The notes under the pieces were generated by a model that was not told the origin of the DNA, ran no database searches, and saw nothing but the letters and a program-made list of their open reading frames with translations. A DNA stretch of 57,117 nt. Source: an uncultured Planctomycetota bacterium. GTDB lineage: Bacteria > Planctomycetota > UBA11346. The translations under genes were made by a program, and so were the position numbers. The DNA is taken from positions 1 to 57,117 of the forward strand of contig CAIUVD010000253.1 in assembly GCA_903902515.1 (NCBI GenBank), written 5' to 3'. This document shows positions 18,432 to 27,540 of this stretch, in pieces. Position 1 is the stretch's first letter. Each line of letters opens with the position of its first letter.

Positions 18432-19234
18432 AATACCTGCTCGCCGCCTTCAATGCCCGGCCCCTGGGCCTGCTGGTGCCGCCCAACTGGATCGCCCTCG
18501 GGGTGGTCGGGCTGCTGGGGGTTTTCGTCAATCCCGGCTTCTGGCTGATCGGCGCCGGGCTGGAGGCGGCCTACCTGTGGGCGGTGTCGTCCCACCCCCG
18601 CTTCCGGGCGACGGTGGATGGCCCGGTGGTCGCGGCCCCGGACTTGCGCCATGCCCAGATGCTGGCCGGCCTGACGCCAATCGCCCGCAAGGCCCAGGAG
18701 GCCCTGGAGGCCCGGGGCGCGGAACTGGTGGCCATTCTCGCCCGCACGGGGGCCTTCACTGGCCAGGAGGAAACCGCCCAACTGTGCTGGTTGCACCTGC
18801 GGCTGCTGGCGGCCCGCAGCGGCGTGGCGGCGGTGGCCGGTGGTTCGATGCCGGAGTTGGCCGAACGCCAGGCCACCATCGACGCCCAGTTGGCCGACGC
18901 GGACCAGGACGACGCCACCCGGGGGAGCCTGGAGCGCCAGCGCGAAGTCCTGATCGAACGCCAGGCCAGCCTCAAGGCCGCCGTCGCCCGCCTGCGTTTC
19001 ATCGATGCCGAGCTAGAGCGCATTCGCCAGCAGTTGGAACTGGCCCGGGAGCAAGCCCTCTTGGCGGCCGATGCCGCCGGGCTGGCCCGCTCCGTGGACC
19101 TGGTGGCCGGGTCGTTGACCGAAGCCAACCGCTGGCTGGCCGACCGCCGCGACATCCTCGCCGACCTTGATCCCTTGGCCGAAGCCCCCTCGGCCCAACA
19201 CCTGTTCACCCCCCGCCCGGCCATATCCCAATGA
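18428..19234 (+). CDS. Membrane-anchored coiled-coil protein of the PspA operon
   Basis: A 268-residue protein with no family I can name. Two closely spaced hydrophobic segments (about 12-52, containing LGVVGLLGVFVNPGFWLIGAG) form a membrane hairpin near the N-terminus. The rest is soluble and mostly helical, with a strong coiled coil at about 145-225 rich in Ala, Glu, Arg and Gln. The start is GTG, overlapping the AAA+ stop, and the end overlaps the start of the next gene by ATGA, so translation is coupled on both sides. The likely role is an inner-membrane adaptor connecting PspA or the ATPase with the periplasmic-facing fourth protein; this is inference from topology and position. Confidence 0.75.
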   Translation: MKYLLAAFNARPLGLLVPPNWIALGVVGLLGVFVNPGFWLIGAGLEAAYLWAVSSHPRFRATVDGPVVAAPDLRHAQMLAGLTPIARKAQEALEARGAELVAILARTGAFTGQEETAQLCWLHLRLLAARSGVAAVAGGSMPELAERQATIDAQLADADQDDATRGSLERQREVLIERQASLKAAVARLRFIDAELERIRQQLELAREQALLAADAAGLARSVDLVAGSLTEANRWLADRRDILADLDPLAEAPSAQHLFTPRPAISQ

Positions 19235-20931
19235 TAACCACCTCCCGCCGTGGAGGCGCCCTCGGCGTCCTCCTAACCCTCGTGATGATCGCCGGCCTCG
19301 TGGGCCTGGGCGTATTCCTGGTCCTCAAGAAACCGGAACCCGCCCCGGCGCCTGCCGCCGCCACCCCGACGACGGACGTGACCGCCGTCGCCACCCCGGT
19401 GGTCGCCAAGCCCGAGGGCGCCATGCCCGCGCCGGTGGAACCGGCCCCGGGGGCCAAGCGTCTGGAAGCCGCGGCGCCCCACCAGGCCAAGAACAACGTC
19501 ATCGAACTCGACATCAGCGAATACGCGGGTTACGCCGGGCTGATCGTCGCCAACGGCGGCCTGGAACCGAACCCGGACTCCCTGTTCGCCAAGCAGTACG
19601 GTTTTCAGGTCCGCCTGCTCAACGGTGAAGCCGAAAACTGGGGAGCCGTCAACAACGGCAAGATCGCCGGCTGCGCCACCACCACCGACGTCCTGGCGAT
19701 CATGGGCCGCCAGTTCGAAGTCACCGTCCCGGTGCAGATCGCCTATTCGCGGGGCAGCGACGAAATCGTCGTCGATCGCGGCATTACCTCGGTGAACCAA
19801 TTGGCGGGCAAGGTCATCGCCGCCGAGCAGTTCAACGAAAGTGAGTTCTTTATCCGCATGCTGGCCCAGGAAGCCGGGATCCCGGTGAAGGTCCTGCGGG
19901 ATCTCGACGCCCGGCCCGCCGCCAATGAACTGGGCCTGGTGTTCTACGAGGACGCCTTCACCGCCTGTGACGCCTACCGCTTCGAACTGGCCGGCGCCCG
20001 CCGCCTGGCCGGGGCCGTCAGTTGGACGCCCAAGACCACCGAAGTGGTGGCCGCCAGCAACGGCGCGGCCAAGGTCCTGGTGTCGAACCGCAACCTGCTG
20101 GTGGTGGCCGACATCCTGGTCCTCAACCGGGCCTTCGCCGCCGCCAATCCCCAGATCGTCAAGGGCCTGACCCACGGCGTGCTGGAGGGTAACCGCCTGG
20201 TGCGCGAGAATCCCGAGCCCTACCTCGCCCTGCTGAACAAGGCCTTCAAGTGGAGCCCCGAGGACGCCCGGGAGGAACTCAAAAAAGTCCACTTCGCCAA
20301 TCTACCCGAGAACAATGCGTTTTTTAGCGGGACGATCGACGCCGCCGGATCCTTCGGCGGCATCTACCAGCAGGCGGTGATGGCCTATGGCCCGACCCTG
20401 GTCCCCAATCCCCCGGACGCCGAACGCTTTATTGACGCCTCGGGCCGCAAGACCCTGACGGACGACGGCTACCAGAAAGACGCCGCCATCGCCATCGCCC
20501 CGATCCGTACCTCGGCCCGGGGTGCGCTTGAGGGCGACGCCCTGCTGTCGAAGGACGTGCGCTTTTTCTTCGAACCAAACTCGGCGACCCTTGATGCCAC
20601 CAACACCGCCAATCCCGGTTACCTCGACACCATCCAGCGCTACCTCCAGGTCAGCCCCGGCTCGGTAGTGGTCCTGCGCGGCCACGTCGACGGCAGCCTG
20701 AGGGACCAGTTCCGCAAGGACGGCGGCGACGCCCTGGTCCGCAGCATGGGCCTCAAGGCCTTAGAGCTCTCGAAGCAACGGGCCCAGGCCGTCCGCGCTG
20801 CCCTGCTGGTCCGGCATCCCCGGATCGACCAAAGCCGTGTCGAGGCCGTGGGCCGGGGCTGGGAGGAACCCGCCGGCGGGTCCGCCGAACTCAACCGCCG
20901 GGTCGAGGTGAAGTGGTACACCGTCGAGTGA
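19231..20931 (+). CDS. Membrane-anchored substrate-binding/OmpA fusion protein
   Basis: A 566-residue envelope protein. One N-terminal membrane helix (about 10-32) is followed by a Pro/Ala-rich linker (35-85). Residues about 90-400 look like a periplasmic substrate-binding domain of the NMT1/phosphonate-binding type (LIVANGGLEPN, VVDRGITSVNQLAGKVIA, FFIRMLAQEAGI). Residues about 435-566 form an OmpA-like peptidoglycan-binding domain (VRFFFEPNSATLD, LRGHVDGS, LSKQRAQAVRAAL, NRRVEV). There is no ABC permease nearby, so uptake is unlikely; sensing a periplasmic ligand while gripping the cell wall is more plausible. It is the last of four overlapping genes and links the PspA/AAA+ pair to the periplasm. 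Confidence 0.83.
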   Translation: MITTSRRGGALGVLLTLVMIAGLVGLGVFLVLKKPEPAPAPAAATPTTDVTAVATPVVAKPEGAMPAPVEPAPGAKRLEAAAPHQAKNNVIELDISEYAGYAGLIVANGGLEPNPDSLFAKQYGFQVRLLNGEAENWGAVNNGKIAGCATTTDVLAIMGRQFEVTVPVQIAYSRGSDEIVVDRGITSVNQLAGKVIAAEQFNESEFFIRMLAQEAGIPVKVLRDLDARPAANELGLVFYEDAFTACDAYRFELAGARRLAGAVSWTPKTTEVVAASNGAAKVLVSNRNLLVVADILVLNRAFAAANPQIVKGLTHGVLEGNRLVRENPEPYLALLNKAFKWSPEDAREELKKVHFANLPENNAFFSGTIDAAGSFGGIYQQAVMAYGPTLVPNPPDAERFIDASGRKTLTDDGYQKDAAIAIAPIRTSARGALEGDALLSKDVRFFFEPNSATLDATNTANPGYLDTIQRYLQVSPGSVVVLRGHVDGSLRDQFRKDGGDALVRSMGLKALELSKQRAQAVRAALLVRHPRIDQSRVEAVGRGWEEPAGGSAELNRRVEVKWYTVE

Positions 20932-20940
20932 CCGTACCCC

Positions 20941-20987
20941 GCACCGCCCCAGCCCGCGGGTGCCTTCCGGGGTGACAGGGGCGGTGC
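20941..20987 (+). terminator. Long-loop inverted repeat after the PspA operon
   Basis: Perfect 10-bp arms GCACCGCCCC (20941-20950) and GGGGCGGTGC (20978-20987) with a 27-base loop, starting ten bases after the stop codon of the fusion gene. There is no T-run, so it may be an attenuator or an mRNA 3' stabiliser. Confidence 0.4.
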
Positions 20988-21013
20988 TTGCCCAGCATGG
21001 CTTCGGATTTCCC

Positions 21014-21655
21014 ATGACCGGACCCCGCCTCGCCGTACCCCTCCTCCTGGCCGCCGCCCTCGGTGCCGCCGACCCGGATGACCTCACCCCCAACGACCTG
21101 CGCCTCCAGGTGGGACTGCCGCCATCCAACGCGGAGATCACCTCCCGCCGGATTGGCAGCCAGGCCGAGCAGACGAGCACCATCACCTGGGAGGAAAGCG
21201 GGCGCTGGAGTCTGCAGTGGGTACCGCCGGTGGCCCGATTGACGCCCCAGAGCGACGGGATGTGCATCCTCGAGATCACCTCGACGCGCCTGGTGAGCGG
21301 CAGGACCGCCACCACGGATCCGTTAATTGCCCGGGCCGTCACCGGAGGCCTGCACCTCGGACTCGGCTGGGTGGTCCTGCAGAATACCACCCTTGAACTC
21401 ACGGCCTTTGGCAATGGGGGCATGGCTTGGCAGGAGGGCAGCGACCACTACGGCAGCGCTTGGGAAGTCGGAGCCCGCCTCGGCCTGACCTGGGCCCCCC
21501 TGGGTCTTGCGGGTGGGCGACCGTTGATCGGTGCCGCCTTGCTGGGCATGTACGGCCAACTCCAGCATCACGCCACCCTGACAAATCAGGAATATGATTT
21601 AACCGTCACCTCCAAGGGGTACTCACCGGCGGTCGTTCTCGGTTGGCGTTTTTGA
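21014..21655 (+). CDS. Secreted, outer-membrane-like protein
   Basis: 213 residues with an N-terminal signal peptide (MTGPRLAVPLLLAAALGAA). The mature part has alternating polar/hydrophobic strands and ends in VVLGWRF; a final Phe is typical of outer-membrane beta-barrels. No family is recognised. I start at the ATG at 21014, which directly begins the signal peptide; a GTG at 20960 would place extra residues before it. It lies 82 bases after the PspA-operon fusion gene, separated by an inverted repeat, and could be a distal part of the same transcription unit. Confidence 0.7.
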   Translation: MTGPRLAVPLLLAAALGAADPDDLTPNDLRLQVGLPPSNAEITSRRIGSQAEQTSTITWEESGRWSLQWVPPVARLTPQSDGMCILEITSTRLVSGRTATTDPLIARAVTGGLHLGLGWVVLQNTTLELTAFGNGGMAWQEGSDHYGSAWEVGARLGLTWAPLGLAGGRPLIGAALLGMYGQLQHHATLTNQEYDLTVTSKGYSPAVVLGWRF

Positions 21656-21753
21656 TAGTTCGGTATCTCTTGTTTTAACATGTGAATCAATCGCCCCCAA
21701 GGGCGGATGAGGTTCCCATGTTCTCTTAAAGGCCCACCCGCAACGATGCGGGG

Positions 21754-24700
21754 ATGACTTCTCCCCATTGCGCCCCCTGGTCGAACCTCCTTCTGCGGCT
21801 GGTGGCCGGGCTGTTGCCCTGGCTCGTGCTATCCTCGCAGTCGCACGCGGCGACCGGTCAGCCGGATTATGCTCAAGCCATTACCGTTAATGACGATGGG
21901 ACGCTTACCTACGTTCCCAATCCGCGCGGGGACATGGTTCCGGATTTCTCGGCGGTAGGGTGGCGAAATGGGGATCAACCACTGCCCGGCCAACCCGGCG
22001 GCATCACCGTGCCGGTGGTCGTGACCCTGGACCCCGGCACGGGCGACCAGTCGAGCCGTATCCAGGCGGCCATCTGGCGGGTTGCCCAACTACCCCTGGA
22101 TGCGAACGGTTTCCGGGGGGCCATCCTCCTGAAAGCCGGGACCTGGGAGATCAATCGCACCCTTCTCATCGACCAATCGGGTATTGTTCTGCGGGGCGAA
22201 GGCCGGGACCCATCGGGGGTCCATACGCACCTCATCGCCACGATGATCACCAATGACGGCTATACCGGCGTCAGCCAGGGTGGATCCATGATCCGGGTCC
22301 GCGGCAACTTTGACGATACCCCGCGTTTCACCTCCGATGCCACCAGCATGGTGAATACCTCTCCCCAGACCTGGGACATTGTCGGCCGGGTGCCGGTGGG
22401 CGCGAAGTCCATCACGGTGTCATCTATTCCGACCCTCCAGGTCGGGGAGTTGGTCCGGATCCACCGGCCGGTGACCCAAAACTGGGTAGATGACGAGGGA
22501 CTGGCCTTCAACACCAGCGCCTACATCAGCGCCGGCCAAAACCAGGTGGCCCATCGTCGGGTCGTCAGCGTTGACGGGACCACGATCCACCTCAATGCAC
22601 CCATCACGTTGGCCATCGATCCGACGTATGGGGGCGGCAAGGTCCTCAAGGTGACCGCGGAGGGGTACATCCGTAACGTGGGCATCGAAAATCTCTACGC
22701 GACATCGGCTTACGCCAACCCCATGGACCAGAACCATGCCTGGAATGTGGTGGCCATGGAGCGTACCGAAGACAGTTACGTCCAGGACGTCACCGCCCGC
22801 TATTTTGGCTATGCGCTCTGCTACATCACCACGACGGCCCGCCAGATCAGCGTCGAACGGTGCCAGATGATCGATCCAGTATCCTGGGTTACCAATGGCA
22901 TGCATGAGAGTGGCCGCCGGATCCAGGATGCGGGGGGTAACCGCTATGCGTACTTGAATAATGGTGAACTGACCCTGGTCCGCGACAGCTACTCCCGCCA
23001 CTCGCGCCATGAGTTCCCGACCAGCTGGTTCCTGTCGGCCGGCCCAGCGGCGTTTGTGGACTGTCTGGGGGAAAACGGCCACAACGAATCCGGGGCCCAT
23101 ATTTATTGGACCACGGGCACGCTGTGGGACAACGTCCGGATGGAAAGCCTGCAGAACAAGCGGGAACGTCCGACGGGCAATAATGTCATCTGGAACTGCG
23201 TCCTCTACGGCGGGCCGAACATCGTTGAAAACGCCGTGACCGCGGTGAATTGGGCCTTCGGTTCGACCACCGCCAGCGGCGGGGCGGTCACCTTTTCGGC
23301 CTCCAATCCCCCCGGTGGCGTGCCAAGGAATCAGGGCGGTGAGATCTTCTCGAACGGCACCCGGATGAGCGTCCGCAGCCTGCACGATGCTCAGGTGGCA
23401 GCGCGACGGCTGGCCCAGGGCCTGACCTACACCCCCCGCACCACCCACCAGCGACCGGCCTTGGTTCCGATCCTTCCCACCATCACACCCTACGATGCGA
23501 CCGGCAAGGTCGGCACGGCGTTTTCCTATGCCGTTAAGGCCGATCCCATGCCGATCCGACTCAGCGGGGGCACCTACTACACCGCCACGGGACTTCCGCC
23601 CGGCCTCAGTATCACCACCGGGAATAATAAGACCTACGGCTACATCACCGGCACCCCAACCACCTCAGGCGACTACACCGTGACCCTGGTGGCCATCAAT
23701 CAGGACGGAAGTTCGACGCCAACGCCGGTCACGTTCACGATCCTATCGAGCACCGATAGCACCACCTTCCCCTTGAGTCTGAGCCTGCGGGCGGACTACC
23801 CGGATGGGTTCCGTTACGACACCATGGTCGTGACCCCCATGACGGCCAACTACGACCGCAACGGAGATCTCGATTTCACCAATAATGTCGATCCAGCCCT
23901 CGATGAGACGGGGGTGGTCGTGCCGGTGACGGTGGTGGCCTCCCACCAGTTCCCCGCCCTGCGCATCCCGATCACGGTGACCTACAATGGCTCCGCCACC
24001 CTGCCCACGGACCCCGGTTCCTACACCGTGACCGCCACGTCGACCAACCCCCTCTATCCGGGCACGGTGACGGACACGTTGATCATCAAAACTCCAGGAT
24101 CGATCTCCCTGGGTAATCTCACCAGGACGTACAACGGCTCCGCCCAAGCCCCCAGCGTCACCACCACGCCCGCAGGGTTGACGGTCGATCTCGTCTATGA
24201 AACGCCCGACGGCCCGACCACCACCGCCCCGACGCTTCCGGGCGCCTACACCGTCCGGGGCAGCATCCGGGACCCGGCCTACGCGGGAAGGACCACCTCC
24301 AATTCCACGGATTTGCGGCTGTTCGTCATCAACAAAGGCAGTGCCACCATCACTCTGGGGTCCCTGAGCCAGACATGGAATGGCTCCGCCCGTACACCGA
24401 TCGCTACCACCGTTCCTGCAGGCCTGACGGTCACCTATGCCTTCACCAAAGACGGGGTGCCGGCGGCGGCCATTGAACCCGGCACTTATGCCGTGACGGC
24501 CACCATCGATTCCCCCCTCTACGCCGGCACCCGCACTGGCACCCTGACCATCGCCAAGGCCCCTGCCACCATCACCCTCGGTAACCTGACCCAGGCCTAT
24601 GCCGGCAGTGATCTCGTTCCGACGGTGACCACTGTTCCCCCAGGCTTGGCGGTCGTGATGTCGTATAACGGTGGGGCTCTGACGACAGTTCAGCTTCCCG

Positions 24701-27540
24701 GAACCTACTCCGCCACCGCCACGATTAATGACCCCCACTACCAGGGCGCCAACTCCTCCCCGTTCACCATCACCAAGATGACCGGCCAAGTGCTGCTGGA
24801 AACGGCCGACCTGGCCCAGACCTATGATGGAACACCCCGAGTGGTCAGGACGACCACCATCCCGCCAGGATTGGCGGTGGTCCTTCGCTATAATAGTGCT
24901 GAAAACGTCACCAATGCAGGCACCTACGCGGTAAGCGCGACCCTCAACGACCCCCTGTACCAAGGCACGTCGACCCCGGCGAACCTCGTGGTGGCCAAGT
25001 TACCCACCACCATCACCCTCGACGATCTGGCTCAGGATTTCACGGGCGGTCTGCGACCCGTGACCACCTCGACCATCCCCTCGGGTCAAACGGTGGTCGT
25101 CACCTATGATGGACGTTCGACGGTGCCCTCGGCCGTCGGCGTTTATGCCGTCAGCGCCACCGTCAACACCACCAATCACTTGGGGACTGCCACCGGGAGC
25201 CTGATGGTGCGGCCGGTGATCACCACCATCAGCAATCTGTTCGGCAGCGTCGGCCAAGCCTTCACGGCCACCATCACCGCCACCGGCAGTCCAACAGCCT
25301 TCGGCGCGAGTTCCCTGCCCAGCTGGCTGACCGTGAACCCGAGCACGGGAGCCCTGACCGGCACCCCGACCACCGCCGCGTCGGTGACCATCACCCTCAC
25401 GGCCAGCCGCACCACCACCGGGGGCACCGCCACCGGCTCCAAGGAGGTGACCATCAGCGTCCTGCCGAGTGGCCAGCAGATGACCTGGCCGACGCCTGGG
25501 GCGGTGCCCTACGGGACGCTCCTCGGGTCTTCCCAGTTGAACGCCACCAGCACCGTGGCCGGTAGTTTCTCGTATGACCCGCCGGCGGGAACCCTGTTGC
25601 CGATCGGCAGTCAGACCCTGCGAACCACATTCACCCCCACGGACACCAGCACCTACAGCACGGTGCAGCAGACGGTGACCCTGACCGTGACCAAGGCGCC
25701 AGTGACCGTGACGGTGGCCAATGCCAGCCGGGTATATGGAGCCGCCAATCCGACCTTCACCACCAGTGTCAGCGGCCTCGTCGGGACGGATGCCCTGGCC
25801 AGTGTCACCCCCACGACCACGGCCATCGCGACCTCGGCAGCGGGCACCTACCCCATCACCGCTACCGCCCCGAGCCTGACCAGCGGTTCCGCCAGCAACT
25901 ACACGGTGACGGTCGTTCCAGGAATTCTGACCGTCAGTCCGGCACCGTTGACGATCCGGGCCGGGGATGCCACCCGGACCTACGGCAGCGCCAATCCCGT
26001 ATTCACCAGCACGGTCAATGGCTTGGTGGGCGCGGACACCATCAGCTCCGTTTCCATGACCACCTCAGCCGGGGCCAGCACGCCGATCGGCCCCGCCTCG
26101 ATTATCCCGGGGACCCCGACGTTCGCGGTTGGCCGGGCCAGCAACTACGCCATCACGGCTGAAAATGGCACGCTGACCATTACCGCCGCACCCCTCACCG
26201 TGTACCTGGACCGTACCGTCTACCGGGTGCAGGGCGGATTGGATGCCACCATCAATCCCAAGGCCACCGGACTGCAGGGGTCTGACCGGCTGGCAGGAGC
26301 TGACATCGCCTATCCGGCCCAGGATGTGGCCGTGGGGTCCTATCCCTTGCCCCTCAGCAATGCCCGTCTCGCCGTCGGCTCCCTGGGCAATTACACCATC
26401 TCCTATTCGGCCGGCACCCTGGTGGTGGTGGATCCCCTGAGCGTCACCATCCCGGTGATCACCTGGGCTACCCCCTCAGCCGTCACCTACGGCTCCGTGC
26501 TGGGGACCTCCCAACTGAATGCCGTGGCGGATGCCGCGGGGACCATCACCTACGACCCCCCCCTGGGAGCCTTGCTGGGAGCGGGCACCCAAACCCTGGT
26601 CGCCACCTTCACCCCCGACAATCCCGCCCTGGTCGCTCCGGCGACCACTAGCGTGAGGCTGGAGGTGCTGCCCACCCCCCTGCAGATCACCGCCCTCGCC
26701 GCCAGCCGGGTGTACGGTGCCACGGATCCCGTCTTCACGGCTCGCCTCACGGGTCTTCAGGGAACAGATGCCGCCACCACGGCGGTCACGACCAGCACGG
26801 ATGCCAGCACTCCAGTGGGGCTCCAGGTCGGCAGCCTCACGCCGACGATCGTGCAGTTCACGGTCGGCAGCCTGAGCAACTACGCCCTGACCACGGTCCT
26901 GGGGGATCTCCAGATCACCCCGGCGAATCTGACGATCACCGCCCGGGATGCGACCCGCGTCGTCGGGACTGACAATCCGGAATTCCCCTGCCTGGTCACG
27001 GGACTAGTCAGCGGGGATACCCTCGAACCGATCCTGGCCACCACCACGGCGACGGTGGACTCGGTGGCGGGGGCCTATGCCCTCACCCCGTCGGAACCTC
27101 GTTTCCTCACGGGAAGCGCGGGAAACTACCGGATCACTCTGACCAACGGCCGCCTGGCCATCACGGAGGCGATGCCCGTAATCACCTCGGCCCTGGTCAC
27201 GGGCATCGTCGGCCAAGCCGTGCGACACCAGGTGGCCGTCTCGTCCACCACCCGGTGGTTCAGTGCCAGCGGATTGCCCGACGGACTGACCATCAGCTCC
27301 ACCGGGTTGATTGCGGGGATCCCCTCCACTGCAGGACTTTTCCTGGTGACGGTGGATGCCCAAAACCAAGCCGGCCGGGGCAGCGGCACGATTTCGATCC
27401 TGATCACCGAGGAGGCCTTCCCCGTTGGAACCAGCGAGGATTCCTCCAGCACCCCTGCCTCCTGCGGGTCCGGCACCGCTCTGGTGGGCTTGATCGGGCT
27501 GCTGGGCCTGGCCCTGACGGGCCGGCGGCGGCGCGGCTGA
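21754..27540 (+). CDS. Giant secreted beta-helix protein with Ig-like and MBG-like repeats and CGSG C-terminal signal
   Basis: A 1928-residue extracellular protein. The signal peptide (about 1-33, ending SHAAT) is followed by a right-handed beta-helix, pectate-lyase-like region (about 70-560). A putative Ig (He_PIG) domain follows (ATGLPPGLSI...GTPTTSGDYTV). Then come repeated MBG-type modules with signatures such as TITLGNL.Q.Y.G and ASRVYGA.NP.FT...GL.G.D, interspersed with more Ig-like blocks. The C-terminus reads ASCGSG, a hydrophobic stretch and GRRRRG, matching the signal on three other proteins here. It is probably surface-displayed and binds or degrades polysaccharide; catalysis is not certain. 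The stop codon is directly adjacent to the stop of the convergent bioA gene. Confidence 0.86.
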   Translation: MTSPHCAPWSNLLLRLVAGLLPWLVLSSQSHAATGQPDYAQAITVNDDGTLTYVPNPRGDMVPDFSAVGWRNGDQPLPGQPGGITVPVVVTLDPGTGDQSSRIQAAIWRVAQLPLDANGFRGAILLKAGTWEINRTLLIDQSGIVLRGEGRDPSGVHTHLIATMITNDGYTGVSQGGSMIRVRGNFDDTPRFTSDATSMVNTSPQTWDIVGRVPVGAKSITVSSIPTLQVGELVRIHRPVTQNWVDDEGLAFNTSAYISAGQNQVAHRRVVSVDGTTIHLNAPITLAIDPTYGGGKVLKVTAEGYIRNVGIENLYATSAYANPMDQNHAWNVVAMERTEDSYVQDVTARYFGYALCYITTTARQISVERCQMIDPVSWVTNGMHESGRRIQDAGGNRYAYLNNGELTLVRDSYSRHSRHEFPTSWFLSAGPAAFVDCLGENGHNESGAHIYWTTGTLWDNVRMESLQNKRERPTGNNVIWNCVLYGGPNIVENAVTAVNWAFGSTTASGGAVTFSASNPPGGVPRNQGGEIFSNGTRMSVRSLHDAQVAARRLAQGLTYTPRTTHQRPALVPILPTITPYDATGKVGTAFSYAVKADPMPIRLSGGTYYTATGLPPGLSITTGNNKTYGYITGTPTTSGDYTVTLVAINQDGSSTPTPVTFTILSSTDSTTFPLSLSLRADYPDGFRYDTMVVTPMTANYDRNGDLDFTNNVDPALDETGVVVPVTVVASHQFPALRIPITVTYNGSATLPTDPGSYTVTATSTNPLYPGTVTDTLIIKTPGSISLGNLTRTYNGSAQAPSVTTTPAGLTVDLVYETPDGPTTTAPTLPGAYTVRGSIRDPAYAGRTTSNSTDLRLFVINKGSATITLGSLSQTWNGSARTPIATTVPAGLTVTYAFTKDGVPAAAIEPGTYAVTATIDSPLYAGTRTGTLTIAKAPATITLGNLTQAYAGSDLVPTVTTVPPGLAVVMSYNGGALTTVQLPGTYSATATINDPHYQGANSSPFTITKMTGQVLLETADLAQTYDGTPRVVRTTTIPPGLAVVLRYNSAENVTNAGTYAVSATLNDPLYQGTSTPANLVVAKLPTTITLDDLAQDFTGGLRPVTTSTIPSGQTVVVTYDGRSTVPSAVGVYAVSATVNTTNHLGTATGSLMVRPVITTISNLFGSVGQAFTATITATGSPTAFGASSLPSWLTVNPSTGALTGTPTTAASVTITLTASRTTTGGTATGSKEVTISVLPSGQQMTWPTPGAVPYGTLLGSSQLNATSTVAGSFSYDPPAGTLLPIGSQTLRTTFTPTDTSTYSTVQQTVTLTVTKAPVTVTVANASRVYGAANPTFTTSVSGLVGTDALASVTPTTTAIATSAAGTYPITATAPSLTSGSASNYTVTVVPGILTVSPAPLTIRAGDATRTYGSANPVFTSTVNGLVGADTISSVSMTTSAGASTPIGPASIIPGTPTFAVGRASNYAITAENGTLTITAAPLTVYLDRTVYRVQGGLDATINPKATGLQGSDRLAGADIAYPAQDVAVGSYPLPLSNARLAVGSLGNYTISYSAGTLVVVDPLSVTIPVITWATPSAVTYGSVLGTSQLNAVADAAGTITYDPPLGALLGAGTQTLVATFTPDNPALVAPATTSVRLEVLPTPLQITALAASRVYGATDPVFTARLTGLQGTDAATTAVTTSTDASTPVGLQVGSLTPTIVQFTVGSLSNYALTTVLGDLQITPANLTITARDATRVVGTDNPEFPCLVTGLVSGDTLEPILATTTATVDSVAGAYALTPSEPRFLTGSAGNYRITLTNGRLAITEAMPVITSALVTGIVGQAVRHQVAVSSTTRWFSASGLPDGLTISSTGLIAGIPSTAGLFLVTVDAQNQAGRGSGTISILITEEAFPVGTSEDSSSTPASCGSGTALVGLIGLLGLALTGRRRRG

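Noticed and set aside
23760..27100. Repetitive GC-rich stretch in the giant beta-helix gene as a DNA repeat
   Set aside because: It follows protein modules (MBG and Ig-like) with diverged codons, so it is a protein repeat.
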